DNA of 64,000 nt from PZPK01 sp047628385 (GTDB taxonomy: Bacteria > Pseudomonadota > Gammaproteobacteria > Pseudomonadales > Oleiphilaceae): positions 9,514-73,513 of the forward strand of contig JBLHVH010000001.1 of NCBI GenBank assembly GCA_047628385.1, written 5' to 3'. The notes under the pieces were generated by a model. It worked only from the letters and a program-made list of their open reading frames with translations, did no database searches and had not been told where the DNA came from. The translations under genes were made by a program, and so were the position numbers. Positions 36,504 through 45,845 of the stretch are shown here, in pieces (the stretch's first letter is position 1; each line of letters opens with the position of its first letter).

Positions 36504-37997
36504 CTATTCTTGGTCTTCGAACCAAGGCGCTCGTGCTGTCATAATTAATTTACCGGCACGTTCTTCATCCATCCCGTCAACTTCCATCAACTCATCAATG
36601 GACTGTTCTGCCAAATCTTCCATAGTGACGATGCCTTTACTTGCAAGAACCAAAGCCAAATGCTGTTCCATACCGTCCATGTTCAGTAAATCTTCTGCAG
36701 GCTCTTTTCCTTCAAGCTGTTCTTCTGAAGCTAATGCTTGATTCAACAACGCATCTTTTGCTCTACGTCGCAGCTCTTCTACAGTATCTTCATCAAAACT
36801 ATCTATTTGAAGCATTTCTTCCAAAGGTACGTAAGCAATTTCTTCTAACGAGGTAAAACCTTCGTTTACAAGATCGGTCGCTAAATCTTCATCAACGTCT
36901 AACTTCTGAATAAATAAGTCAACAAACTTACCCACTTCTGCTTCTTGCTGTTTGCCGGCATCTGACTCCGACATCACATTTAATTCCCAACCGGTTAACT
37001 CAGCAGCTAAACGTACATTCTGCCCTGAGCGCCCAATTGCCATTGCCAAATTCTCTTCAGCAACCGCTACATTCATTGAGTGTGTATCTTCATCAACAAC
37101 GATAGAAGCAACTTCTGCCGGCGCCATTGCGTTGACAACTAATTGCGCAGGGTTATCATCCCAAAGAATAATATCAACGCGCTCATTCCCAAGTTCACCT
37201 GAAACCGCTTGAACTCGAGCACCACGCATACCAACACAAGCACCAACAGGATCTATTCGCTTATCATTAGATTTAACGGCAATTTTTGCTCTTGAACCAG
37301 GATCACGTGCAGCAGCGCGTATTTCAATAATTTCTTCAGAAATTTCTGGCACTTCAATTCTAAAAAGTTCAATCAACATGGCTGGCGCAATACGACTCAG
37401 AATTAACTGAGGACCACGTACTTCAACCCTAATTTCTTCAAGCAAGGCACGAACTCGATCTCCCATTCGGAAAACTTCACGCGCAACCAAATTCTCACGC
37501 GGCAATAATGCTTCGGCATTGTTGCCCAAATCGACGATCACATTATCGCGTGTCACTTTTTTCACGGTGCCCGATACAAGCTCACCGACACGGTCACGAT
37601 AACTATCAACAATCATTTCACGCTCAGCTTCACGCACTTTTTGTACGATAATTTGCTTCGCTGCTTGCGCACCTATTCGACCAAAAGAAACTGATTCAAC
37701 TTCTTCGGTATGTCGATCACCAGGCTGTAGCTTGATATCAATTTCAGCGGTTTCTTCCATAGTAAGATCAGTCCCTAAACCCGGAACCGCATCATTATCT
37801 ACGACCGTCCAATGACGAGAAGTAACATGATCACCTGTTTTACGATCAATAATAACCGTAATATCAGCATCTTCATTTTCATAACGCTTTTTGGTTGCAG
37901 CAGCTAAAGCTAGTTCAATAGCTTCGAAAATAACGTCTTTTCCGACGCCTTTTTCATTCGAGACCGCCTCAACTACCAGCAATATTTCTTTATTCAT
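36504..37997 (-). CDS. nusA: Transcription termination/antitermination factor NusA
   Basis: The start at 37997 (MNKEILLVVEAVSNEKGV) matches the family; an ATG 30 bp upstream would overlap rimP. The N-terminal RNA-polymerase-binding domain is followed by S1 (VGELVSGTVKKVTRDNVIVDLG), two KH domains and two acidic AR repeats at the C-terminus. NusA promotes pausing and folding of terminator hairpins. Tandem terminators in the operon leader suggest it may regulate its own operon. Confidence 0.97.
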   Translation of the reverse strand: MNKEILLVVEAVSNEKGVGKDVIFEAIELALAAATKKRYENEDADITVIIDRKTGDHVTSRHWTVVDNDAVPGLGTDLTMEETAEIDIKLQPGDRHTEEVESVSFGRIGAQAAKQIIVQKVREAEREMIVDSYRDRVGELVSGTVKKVTRDNVIVDLGNNAEALLPRENLVAREVFRMGDRVRALLEEIRVEVRGPQLILSRIAPAMLIELFRIEVPEISEEIIEIRAAARDPGSRAKIAVKSNDKRIDPVGACVGMRGARVQAVSGELGNERVDIILWDDNPAQLVVNAMAPAEVASIVVDEDTHSMNVAVAEENLAMAIGRSGQNVRLAAELTGWELNVMSESDAGKQQEAEVGKFVDLFIQKLDVDEDLATDLVNEGFTSLEEIAYVPLEEMLQIDSFDEDTVEELRRRAKDALLNQALASEEQLEGKEPAEDLLNMDGMEQHLALVLASKGIVTMEDLAEQSIDELMEVDGMDEERAGKLIMTARAPWFEDQE

Positions 37998-38023
37998 TGC
38001 GTCATTCGCTCCAGTATTCAAAT

Positions 38024-38518
38024 TCAATCAAATTGAGGTACAACATTCGCTTTTTCAATCGCTTCAAGAGGGAACAAGAATTCTTCCTGCTCAACTTGAA
38101 TTACAATATCATTACCTTCTATGCCATTAAGTACACCATTAAACTTTCGCTGCCCTTCATAAGGCATACGCAATTTTAGAGCGACATGACTACCTTTAAA
38201 CCTTTCATAGTGAGACAAATTATATAACGGACGATCCATTCCTGGAGAAGAAACTTCTAAGGTATAGTCGCCTGTTATAGGGTCTTCTACATCTAGTACG
38301 CCACCAATCTGACGACTAACTTGCTCACAATCTTTTAATTCAACACCACTTTCACTTTGTTCATCATCTGAAGTAGGATCGCCAGCTGAGCTTTCTATAA
38401 AAATCCGCAAAACCGAGTGCTTGCCTTGTGAAATAAACTCAAGCCCCCAGCACTCAAACCCTAAACCTTCTACAATAGGTCGAATCATTTCTTCAAGTAT
38501 TCGTTTTTTAGCTGACAA
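38024..38518 (-). CDS. rimP: Ribosome maturation factor RimP
   Basis: The 164-residue factor for 30S assembly has the typical SPGMDRPL motif and DYTLEVS strand. It starts with a TTG at 38518 preceded by AGAGG. It is the first gene of the rimP-nusA-infB-rbfA-truB-rpsO-pnp array. It lies directly after a leader with two intrinsic terminators. Confidence 0.95.
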   Translation of the reverse strand: MSAKKRILEEMIRPIVEGLGFECWGLEFISQGKHSVLRIFIESSAGDPTSDDEQSESGVELKDCEQVSRQIGGVLDVEDPITGDYTLEVSSPGMDRPLYNLSHYERFKGSHVALKLRMPYEGQRKFNGVLNGIEGNDIVIQVEQEEFLFPLEAIEKANVVPQFD

Positions 38519-38574
38519 TACTAACCGCCTCTTTTTAACCGCATGCTTTTCTGAGAATTCTCACTCTTCAGAAA

Positions 38575-38632
38575 CAAAAAATGGGCCTAATGCCCATCAA
38601 TACGAAAAAACCCCTTCACTGAGGGGTTTTTT
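38575..38632 (-). terminator. Two tandem intrinsic terminators in the rimP leader
   Basis: On the minus strand, first CCCC-TCAGTGAA-GGGG followed by six T (38605-38632), then ATGGGC-ATTAG-GCCCAT followed by six T (38575-38597). Both lie between the strong promoter at 38736-38764 and rimP, so they must be read through for the operon to be expressed. Attenuation is the likely purpose. Confidence 0.8.
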
Positions 38633-38729
38633 GCAAGATTTCTATAAGAGGAATTAGCGAGAATCACCCAAATTCGCTAAATTAGACCTTAAAGAATTAA
38701 ACTTCCTAAAAGGGCACTCCATCTTAAGT
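38605..38729 (-). ncRNA. Candidate leader RNA (or small RNA) upstream of rimP
   Basis: Transcription from the promoter at 38736-38764 would yield an RNA of about 125 nt ending at the first terminator. It contains a stem TTAGCGA/TCGCTAA and a 22-codon frame with no ribosome binding site. In E. coli this place is taken by the tRNA gene metY; the sequence here does not fold as a tRNA. It may be an attenuated leader or a stable RNA. Confidence 0.4.
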
Positions 38730-38735
38730 GGGCGC

Positions 38736-38764
38736 ATTATATTCACCCAGCCATGCAGGGTCAA
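38736..38764 (-). promoter_or_regulatory. Strong promoter of the rimP-nusA-infB array
   Basis: On the minus strand TTGACC (38759-38764), a 17-nt spacer and a perfect TATAAT (38736-38741) are followed by GCGCCC. The GC-rich discriminator is typical of growth-rate-controlled promoters. Confidence 0.82.
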
Positions 38765-38798
38765 CCACCCTGCATGTTATAGCCACAAAAAAACATCA

Positions 38799-38832
38799 TA
38801 AAAAAAGCCTGCCACAAAGTAGCAGGCTTTAA
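38799..38832 (-). terminator. Terminator of the secG-tRNA-Leu transcript
   Basis: AAAGCCTGC and GCAGGCTTT pair around an 8-nt loop. Seven T follow on the minus strand, right after tRNA-Leu. Confidence 0.85.
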
Positions 38833-38835
38833 AAT

Positions 38836-38922
38836 TGGTGCCCAAGGCCGGACTCGAACCGGCACAGCCATACAGCCACTACCCCCTCAAGGTAGCGTGT
38901 CTACCAATTTCACCACTTGGGC
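38836..38922 (-). tRNA. tRNA-Leu (GAG)
   Basis: An 87-nt class II tRNA with a long variable arm and encoded CCA. The acceptor is GCCCAAG/CTTGGGC and the anticodon loop CTTGAGG. It lies 11 bp after secG, as leuU does in E. coli, and is probably cotranscribed with it. Confidence 0.96.
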
Positions 38923-38933
38923 AAATATCAAAC

Positions 38934-39308
38934 TCATTCTAATTCTACTGCAGCTTCTTTAACTGGCGCTTCAAGCTCTAAAGCTTCAACATCATCCTCA
39001 GAAGAATCTGGAGATGTTACCATTTCAGCTGGACCCAAAATATTCTGATCAGCCGTTGCAACTTCAGCCTTTTGTTTAGCAATAACCGCTAACGAAATAC
39101 TTGTCACAAAGAAAATAACTGCAAGATAAGCCGTCAGCCTAGTCAAGAAGCTTCCACTCCCCTGACTACCAAATACTGTTTGAGAAGCGCCGCCACCAAA
39201 GGACGCACCCGCCTCAGCGCCTTTCCCTTGCTGTATCATCACTAGACCAATCAAACCCAATGATACTAAAATATGAACAACAATTACTGTGGTTTCTAAC
39301 CATTCCAT
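38934..39308 (-). CDS. secG: Protein-export translocase subunit SecG
   Basis: The 124-residue protein has two membrane segments (about 4-24 and 54-75) with the conserved loop GKGAEAGASFGGGASQTVFGS between them. An acidic C-terminal tail follows. SecG assists SecA-driven translocation through SecYEG. It sits between tpiA and tRNA-Leu. Confidence 0.95.
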   Translation of the reverse strand: MEWLETTVIVVHILVSLGLIGLVMIQQGKGAEAGASFGGGASQTVFGSQGSGSFLTRLTAYLAVIFFVTSISLAVIAKQKAEVATADQNILGPAEMVTSPDSSEDDVEALELEAPVKEAAVELE

Positions 39309-39358
39309 ACATCTAACCTATTTATTCGTCACACTCAATTTAACAAAAAACTAAAGCG

Positions 39359-40141
39359 CTAATCGCTTAAAGCCATTTGCTCGCAAATGCGCGCAAACGC
39401 CTCTACTTTTAAGGAAGCACCCCCTACAAGGGCACCATCTATATCCACTTGAGCAAAAAGTGTTTCTGCATTTTCAGCATTAACACTCCCGCCATATAAA
39501 ATAACTAATTTTTCAGCTAGCTGCTCAGCCTTCGCAGCAACCAACTTACGAATAAATTGATGCATTGCTTGCGCCTGCTCTGGTGTTGCTGTTTTACCTG
39601 TACCTATTGCCCAAACAGGCTCGTAAGCAATAACAACACGAGACAATTCAGATTCATCAAACACATCAAAAACTGCATTCACTTGCTCAGCAACCACTAC
39701 TTCTGCCTGCCCAGCTTCACGCTGAGAAAGCGTTTCTCCGACACACAAAACTGGCTGAACATCATTCACTAACAATTGTTTTATTTTATCTACAACCAAA
39801 TCATCAGTTTCTGCAAACAACGCGCGTCGTTCAGAATGCCCTACCAAACACCAAAGGCATTTTAAATCAGCTAAGATTCTAGCAGATGTCTCACCCGTAT
39901 ACGCACCACCTTTATAGGAAGATACATTTTGAGCCGACAACGCAACAACTGAACCTGATGCTTGCTTAGCCACCTCCGTCAATAATGCTGACGGTGGCGC
40001 AATTAAAATCTTCATATTTTCTGGCAGACTAATACTTCTTAAAGAAACTTTAAATGCGTCGAAGTAATCTCGCGTAAAAGCGACATCTCCGTTCATTTTC
40101 CAATTTCCCGCAACAATTTTTTGTCGCATACGTTGTAGCAT
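39359..40141 (-). CDS. tpiA: Triosephosphate isomerase
   Basis: The glycolytic TIM-barrel enzyme interconverts dihydroxyacetone phosphate and glyceraldehyde-3-phosphate. Catalytic residues are the Lys of GNWKMNG, the His of VGHSERR and the Glu of AYEPVWAIGTG. The start is uncertain among GTG 40150, ATG 40141 and ATG 40129. The last gives the most conserved N-terminus (MRQKIVAGNWKMNG), while 40141 has a weak GGTG site upstream. Confidence 0.95.
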   Translation of the reverse strand: MLQRMRQKIVAGNWKMNGDVAFTRDYFDAFKVSLRSISLPENMKILIAPPSALLTEVAKQASGSVVALSAQNVSSYKGGAYTGETSARILADLKCLWCLVGHSERRALFAETDDLVVDKIKQLLVNDVQPVLCVGETLSQREAGQAEVVVAEQVNAVFDVFDESELSRVVIAYEPVWAIGTGKTATPEQAQAMHQFIRKLVAAKAEQLAEKLVILYGGSVNAENAETLFAQVDIDGALVGGASLKVEAFARICEQMALSD

Positions 40142-40281
40142 AAAAAACACCAGCTTTCAGAAGGGCGCAAATACTAACCGAGATACACCCGACTTACAAG
40201 TATCGACACACGCATTTTATATCAATTGTCCTTAAAGTTTATTATCTCGCCACTGTATTACTATTACGCCCTGGCAAACCA

Positions 40282-41625
40282 CTAAGCTAATGTACTTTCA
40301 ACTACACTAACTAAGGCATCAACAACAGAATTAACTAACGTTGCATCCGCTCCTTCAGCCATTACACGAATTAATGGCTCTGTCCCTGAAGCCCGTAACA
40401 ATACACGCCCCTGACCAGCTAAACGAGACTCTTGCTCTTTCATTACAGCAGCAATCTGAGTGTTATCCATTGGGTTAACTTTTTCTTTAATTCTGACATT
40501 CTTCAGTACTTGAGGTAACTTTGACATCTCAGATTTCAATTCATGCAGTGTTGTCTTATCTCGCCAGATCGCAATCAATACCTGTAACGCAGCGATAATT
40601 GCATCACCCGTGGTCGCTTTATCAAAACAAATGATATGTCCTGAGTTCTCACCACCAAGTTCCCAATCATTTTTAAGCAATTGCTCCATTACATACCGAT
40701 CACCAACATTAGCGCGAACAAAAGGAATTCCGCGCTCTTTTAATGCGAGCTCTACCCCGAAATTGGTCATTAAAGTGCCAACAACACCGCCTTTCAAGCG
40801 ATCTGCATTTTGACGGTTTCTTGCAATAATATAAATTAACTCATCACCATCAACCAACTCACCTTTGTGATCAACCATAATGACGCGATCACCGTCACCA
40901 TCAAATGCAATCCCCAGGTCAGCTCCGATCTCTAAAACTTTTTTCACCAAACTTTCAGGACTAGTCGACCCAACATCTTTATTGATATTGAGACCGTTCG
41001 GCTCGACACCAATCGTGTGTATTTCAGCACCTAATTCTCTAAAAACATATGGCGCCACTTGATACGTTGCACCGTGAGCACAATCCAGTACAATATTCAT
41101 ACCGTCAAGCGACATAGAAGAAGGAATCGTCCCCTTACAACACTCTACATACCGCCCCATTGCATCATCTATTCGCTTCGCTTTACCCAGTAAATTAGGT
41201 GCAACAACCTTCAGGTCTTTATCCAACCAAGATTCAATTTCTAATTCAACAGCATCATCAAGCTTCAAACCATCCGACGAAAAGAATTTAATACCGTTAT
41301 CTTCATAAGGATTATGCGACGCACTAATAACAATCCCTGCATTTGCCCTATAGGTACGAGTTAAGTATGCAATCGCAGGCGTCGGCATCGGACCAATCAA
41401 ACGCACATCAACACCCGCTGCAGACAAACCAGCCTCTAATGCAGATTCAAACAAATACCCTGAAATACGTGTATCTTTTCCAATAATGACACGGTTGCGC
41501 GACCCTTCTTTTTTAAATACTTGCCCGCATGCCCAACCGAGCTTTAGCATAAACTCTGGCGTGATTGCGCCTTCACCTAAACGTCCACGAATACCATCTG
41601 TACCAAAATATTTTCTAGACTGCAT
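40282..41625 (-). CDS. glmM: Phosphoglucosamine mutase
   Basis: The 447-residue enzyme converts glucosamine-6-phosphate to glucosamine-1-phosphate for peptidoglycan and LPS synthesis. The phosphoserine loop is ISASHNPYEDNGIKFF, the metal loop DGDGDRV and the sugar-binding loop GGENSGH. It follows folP by 17 bp. Confidence 0.96.
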   Translation of the reverse strand: MQSRKYFGTDGIRGRLGEGAITPEFMLKLGWACGQVFKKEGSRNRVIIGKDTRISGYLFESALEAGLSAAGVDVRLIGPMPTPAIAYLTRTYRANAGIVISASHNPYEDNGIKFFSSDGLKLDDAVELEIESWLDKDLKVVAPNLLGKAKRIDDAMGRYVECCKGTIPSSMSLDGMNIVLDCAHGATYQVAPYVFRELGAEIHTIGVEPNGLNINKDVGSTSPESLVKKVLEIGADLGIAFDGDGDRVIMVDHKGELVDGDELIYIIARNRQNADRLKGGVVGTLMTNFGVELALKERGIPFVRANVGDRYVMEQLLKNDWELGGENSGHIICFDKATTGDAIIAALQVLIAIWRDKTTLHELKSEMSKLPQVLKNVRIKEKVNPMDNTQIAAVMKEQESRLAGQGRVLLRASGTEPLIRVMAEGADATLVNSVVDALVSVVESTLA

Positions 41626-41642
41626 AATTATCCCTTAATCTA

Positions 41643-42491
41643 TTATTCTGTTAATTTTGCACATTTGTTCATCGCATCAACAACCCGCATTGCATCCTTT
41701 GTTTCAACAACATCATGCGCACGTATTATTTTAGCGCCTTGATACGCAGCAACAACAGCGCCCGATAAACTACCAAACAAACGCTGGTCAACCGATTTAT
41801 TTAATATTTCTGAAAACATTGATTTACGAGATAAGCCAACCAACACAGGAAAACCTAATGCACTAAATCGATCAATACCCTTTAATATTTGCATGTTATG
41901 TTGAAGTGTTTTGCCAAAGCCAAAACCTGGATCTATAAGTAAACGGTCAGCACTAACACCTTGCGTAATCATACCCTCAGCAGTGGACTTTAAAAATGCC
42001 AAAACCTCATCAACTACTGAAGCATACAATGGCGCCTTTTGCATTGATGAAGGCGCACCTTGCATATGCATCACACATAAAGCAACCGCACTATCCTTCA
42101 CCGCTTCAATCGCACCTTCACGAGAAAAAGCCCTAACATCATTAATCAACCCTGCACCCAGACGTATCGACTCGCTCATCAACGCTGGCGTACTCGTATC
42201 AACCGATACCACCGTATCAAACTCCGCCACCAACCGCTCAACAATAGGGCAAACTCTATCCATCTCCTCTTGAACCGAGACCTTAGCAGCACCAGGCCGA
42301 GTAGATTCGCCACCAACATCGATAATACTAGCACCCTGAAGAATCATCGATTCTGCATGTTTCATCGCCAATACCAGCGTATTGTATTGACCGCCATCCG
42401 AGAATGAATCAGGCGTAACATTCAAGACACCCATCACTTGAATTTCAGCTAGGTCAAGCACCTTGCCACCAAAAGAGAAATTTTTAGACAT
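41643..42491 (-). CDS. folP: Dihydropteroate synthase
   Basis: The folate enzyme joins p-aminobenzoate to the pterin and is the sulfonamide target. Motifs are MGVLNVTPDSFSDGG, GGESTRPGA and DPGFGFGKT. The ATG at 42491 is preferred; a TTG 12 bp upstream is also in frame. It lies after ftsH and before glmM, the standard order. Confidence 0.95.
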   Translation of the reverse strand: MSKNFSFGGKVLDLAEIQVMGVLNVTPDSFSDGGQYNTLVLAMKHAESMILQGASIIDVGGESTRPGAAKVSVQEEMDRVCPIVERLVAEFDTVVSVDTSTPALMSESIRLGAGLINDVRAFSREGAIEAVKDSAVALCVMHMQGAPSSMQKAPLYASVVDEVLAFLKSTAEGMITQGVSADRLLIDPGFGFGKTLQHNMQILKGIDRFSALGFPVLVGLSRKSMFSEILNKSVDQRLFGSLSGAVVAAYQGAKIIRAHDVVETKDAMRVVDAMNKCAKLTE

Positions 42492-42563
42492 TACCCTGAA
42501 CAAACCTCAAACCAATTCGCACACTCATAAAGCTAGTACGCATCTCGATATATTTCAAACAAT

Positions 42564-42594
42564 AAAAAGGGCGTAACATCAAATGCTACACCCT
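42564..42594 (-). terminator. Probable terminator after ftsH
   Basis: An imperfect stem AGGGTGTAGCAT / ATGTTACGCCCT with a TTG loop is followed by five T on the minus strand. It lies between the ftsH stop and folP and may be partial. Confidence 0.6.
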
Positions 42595-42614
42595 CAATTA
42601 AAACGACATAATCT

Positions 42615-44546
42615 TTACGCTTCTTTAGGTTCATCATCAGAAGGTGGCTTTTCTTCAGACGCAACAGTCTCTTCTTTTTTTCTTTCGCCTGAAGAGCCAG
42701 AACCTGAATCATTATCACCCCAACCCTTTGGCTGACGAGGTGCTTTACCATCCATAATATCATCAATTTGATGCGCATCAATGGTTTCATATTTCATCAA
42801 TGCTTCCGCCATCGCATCTAACTTTGAGCGATTATCCACCAAAATCTTTCTAGCCGACTCATAACAATTATCAACAATTGTTCTAACTTCTTCATCAATA
42901 GTATTACGCGTTGAACCAGAAACACTAGAGCCGCCACTCGTCGACTTTCCTAAAAATACTTCTTCTTGCGCTTCCTCATACATCAGTGGCCCTAATGATT
43001 CTGAAAAACCCCATTTAGTAACCATGTTTCTAGCAATTTCTGTTGCTCGCTGAATATCATTAGACGCACCTGTCGTCACTCCATCCTTACCCAACGTTAG
43101 CTCTTCTGCGATACGACCACCGTATAATGAACAGATCTGACTAATAAGATGACGACGATTCATACTGTATCGATCTTCTTCAGGCAAAAACATCGTGACA
43201 CCTAAAGCGCGCCCTCGAGGAATAATACTCACTTTATAAACAGGATCATGCTCAGGCACTAGTCGCCCTACAATCGCATGGCCTGCTTCATGAAAGGCTG
43301 TATTTAGCTTTTCTTTCTCTGACATCACCATTGATTTACGCTCAGCGCCCATCATGATTTTGTCTTTCGCTAACTCAAATTCAGCCATTGAAACAGCGCG
43401 CTTATCAGACCTAGCCGCAACCAGTGAAGCTTCATTCACTAAATTTGCAAGGTCAGCACCAGAAAACCCTGGTGTACCACGCGCAATAAAGCTCGCTTCA
43501 ACATCATCCGCAAGCGGTACTTTTTTCATATGTACTTTAAGAATCTGTTCCCGACCTAAAATATCAGGTAGACCAACTACAACTTGACGGTCAAATCGGC
43601 CAGGACGTAATAATGCAGGATCAAGCACGTCAGGTCTGTTCGTCGCCGCGATAACAATAACACCTTCATTTCCTTCAAAACCATCCATCTCAACTAATAA
43701 CTGGTTAAGCGTTTGCTCTCGCTCGTCATGACCACCACCCATACCGGCACCACGATGACGACCTACTGCATCTATCTCATCTATAAAAATAATACAGGGC
43801 GACTGCTTCTTTGCTTGTTCAAACATATCCCGAACACGCGAAGCACCAACACCTACAAACATCTCAACAAAGTCAGAACCTGAAATTGAAAAGAACGGTA
43901 CTTTTGCCTCACCGGCAATCGCTTTAGCTAATAGGGTTTTACCTGTTCCAGGCTGACCAACCATCAATACGCCACGAGGAATTTTACCGCCTAAACGCTG
44001 AAACTTACTTGGATCACGCAAGAACTCAACCAATTCTTTAACATCTTCTTTTGCTTCATCTACCCCTGCCACATCAGCAAAGGTAGTTTTAATTTGATCT
44101 TCGCTCATTAAACGAGCTTTGCTCTTACCAAATGACATAGGTCCTTTACCGCCACCGCCACCGCCTTGCATCTGCCGCATAAAAAACATAAACACAGCAA
44201 TAATGACAAGAATTGGAAACGACGCTACAAGCAATTGCGTCCAGATACTTTGTTGCTCAGGTTCCTTACCCCTAACTCGAATTTTATTATTAAGCAGCTC
44301 ATCCATTAGCTTAATATCTTCAACCATTGGACGAATCGTCTCATACTGACGCCCATCAGTTGTCTCGATTTCAAAATGAAAGCCATCAATCGCAACTTCT
44401 TTAACTTGGCCACTCTGGACCAATTCAATAAACTGCGAATAGTCCATTGGTTTCGCTTTTTCCTGAGGATTAAAATTATTAAACACCGTTAGCAATACTG
44501 CTGCGATGACTAACCAAAGGACCAGGTTTTTTACCATATCATTCAA
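42615..44546 (-). CDS. ftsH: ATP-dependent zinc metalloprotease FtsH
   Basis: The membrane AAA+ protease degrades misfolded membrane proteins, LpxC and sigma-32. Two membrane helices (near 5-25 and 100-120) are followed by Walker A GQPGTGKT, the SRH region and the zinc site HEAGH. The start is probably the TTG at 44546, giving MNDMVKN as in relatives, with AGAGGGG upstream. ATG 44537 is the alternative. A longer frame reaches 44585, but its extra residues are not conserved. Confidence 0.95.
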   Translation of the reverse strand: MNDMVKNLVLWLVIAAVLLTVFNNFNPQEKAKPMDYSQFIELVQSGQVKEVAIDGFHFEIETTDGRQYETIRPMVEDIKLMDELLNNKIRVRGKEPEQQSIWTQLLVASFPILVIIAVFMFFMRQMQGGGGGGKGPMSFGKSKARLMSEDQIKTTFADVAGVDEAKEDVKELVEFLRDPSKFQRLGGKIPRGVLMVGQPGTGKTLLAKAIAGEAKVPFFSISGSDFVEMFVGVGASRVRDMFEQAKKQSPCIIFIDEIDAVGRHRGAGMGGGHDEREQTLNQLLVEMDGFEGNEGVIVIAATNRPDVLDPALLRPGRFDRQVVVGLPDILGREQILKVHMKKVPLADDVEASFIARGTPGFSGADLANLVNEASLVAARSDKRAVSMAEFELAKDKIMMGAERKSMVMSEKEKLNTAFHEAGHAIVGRLVPEHDPVYKVSIIPRGRALGVTMFLPEEDRYSMNRRHLISQICSLYGGRIAEELTLGKDGVTTGASNDIQRATEIARNMVTKWGFSESLGPLMYEEAQEEVFLGKSTSGGSSVSGSTRNTIDEEVRTIVDNCYESARKILVDNRSKLDAMAEALMKYETIDAHQIDDIMDGKAPRQPKGWGDNDSGSGSSGERKKEETVASEEKPPSDDEPKEA

Positions 44547-44658
44547 AGGGGAGCCCCTCTCATTCAAAACTATTAAATTTCCCATACGGGTTCGAATAAA
44601 ACTAAATATATACTAAACAAAACATTCATCATCAAGAAGTATTTTTTACTACCTCCCT

Positions 44659-45276
44659 TTACCCCTTAAAACCAAAACCTACTTGATATACTTCACGAGA
44701 ACGCGCGCGTGAGGCATCGGGTTTACGGCTATATACTTTTTTAAATAATGGCCGCATTTCAGCAAGCAGGTCATCAAAACCTTCCCCTTGAAACACCTTC
44801 GCCACAAATATACCGCCAGGCTTAAGAGTTTGCTTCGCCATATCTAACGCCAACTCAACTAAATACATTGCGTTAGGTATATCTATCGAAGCATTACCAC
44901 TCATATTGGGGGCCATATCTGAGATTACAAGGTCAGCCCCTCCATCTATTTCAACCATTAACGCATCAAAAACAGACTCTTCAGTAAAGTCACCTTGAAT
45001 AAAGCTGACTCCCGCAAGATTATCCATCGGTAAAATATCACTCGCAACCACTCGCCCTTTTTCACCAACAAGTTGAGCCGCTACTTGCGACCACCCTCCT
45101 GGTGCCGAGCCTAAATCAACCACCGTCATCCCAGGCTTAAACAACCGATCCTTTTCATGAATTTCGAGCAATTTATAACTAGCGCGGGATCGGTACCCGT
45201 CTGCTTGAGATTTTTTCACATAATGATCATTAAAATGCTCTTCTAACCAACGAGCACTCGATTTGGAACGCGCCAT
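44659..45276 (-). CDS. rlmE: 23S rRNA (uridine-2552-2'-O)-methyltransferase
   Basis: The 205-residue SAM-dependent methyltransferase (RrmJ/FtsJ) has the SAM motif VVDLGSAPGGWSQVAA and the K-D-K-E tetrad, including SRASYKLLEI, DLVISDMAPN and GGIFVAKVFQGEG. It modifies the A-loop of 23S rRNA late in 50S assembly. It is next to ftsH and divergent from yhbY, the usual layout. Confidence 0.96.
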   Translation of the reverse strand: MARSKSSARWLEEHFNDHYVKKSQADGYRSRASYKLLEIHEKDRLFKPGMTVVDLGSAPGGWSQVAAQLVGEKGRVVASDILPMDNLAGVSFIQGDFTEESVFDALMVEIDGGADLVISDMAPNMSGNASIDIPNAMYLVELALDMAKQTLKPGGIFVAKVFQGEGFDDLLAEMRPLFKKVYSRKPDASRARSREVYQVGFGFKG

Positions 45277-45436
45277 ATTTTGATAACCTTAATAATCAAT
45301 CTTAGATAACAACACATAAAGAAGATAAACCCTCTACATTTATGCCGAACAAAATTTGAAAAGTATAATTCAGATAAAGCTATGATAGAATGTTCTCCAG
45401 CAAACTTACAATTTAATACAGGTAATAATTAATATC

Positions 45437-45742
45437 ATGACTTTAAGCGCTTCAGACAAAAAACAGTACCGTACTATTGCCCACAATTTAAACCCTATTA
45501 TTATGATTGGCGACAAGGGTTTAACTGAAGGCTTAATGGTCGAACTAAATCGCGCTTTACACGACCATGAATTAATTAAAATAAAAATTGCAATCGGTGA
45601 CAGAGATGACCGAAAAAAAATAACAGAAGAACTCATCTACAAAACAGGTTCAGAACTTATCCAAAGCATCGGCAAAATTGCTGTTTTATTGAAAAGAAAT
45701 CCTAAACCGCACCCTAAACTATCAAACCTTCTTCGCGCATAA
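45437..45742 (+). CDS. yhbY: YhbY-type RNA-binding protein (CRM domain)
   Basis: The 101-residue protein has the CRM core LNPIIMIGDKGLTEGLMVELNRAL and the LLKRNP end. It associates with pre-50S ribosomal particles. It is the only rightward gene inside the long core array and sits between rlmE and greA. Confidence 0.93.
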   Translation: MTLSASDKKQYRTIAHNLNPIIMIGDKGLTEGLMVELNRALHDHELIKIKIAIGDRDDRKKITEELIYKTGSELIQSIGKIAVLLKRNPKPHPKLSNLLRA

Positions 45743-45802
45743 TTTGAAGCAAAGCAGTTTTTAACTTAATAGTCAAAATAAGTTAAAAAACCTACCAGAT
45801 AT

Positions 45803-45830
45803 AAAAAGAGACGCCTAAGCGTCTCTTTTT
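45803..45830. terminator. Bidirectional terminator between yhbY and greA
   Basis: AAAAAGAGACGC and GCGTCTCTTTTT form a perfect 12-bp stem around CTAA, with T-runs on both strands. It serves the two convergent genes. Confidence 0.9.
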
Positions 45831-45845
45831 ATTTAGCAATCTAAA

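Noticed and set aside
38605..38729. A degenerate metY tRNA in the rimP leader
   Set aside because: No cloverleaf, anticodon stem or T-loop motif can be found; only the genomic position agrees with metY.
41911..42273. 120-codon open frame opposite folP
   Set aside because: It is a shadow of a real gene, with no start signals or recognisable domain.
42533..42790. 85-codon lysine-rich frame at the ftsH 3' end
   Set aside because: It is an out-of-frame reading of the ftsH C-terminal coding region and the terminator.
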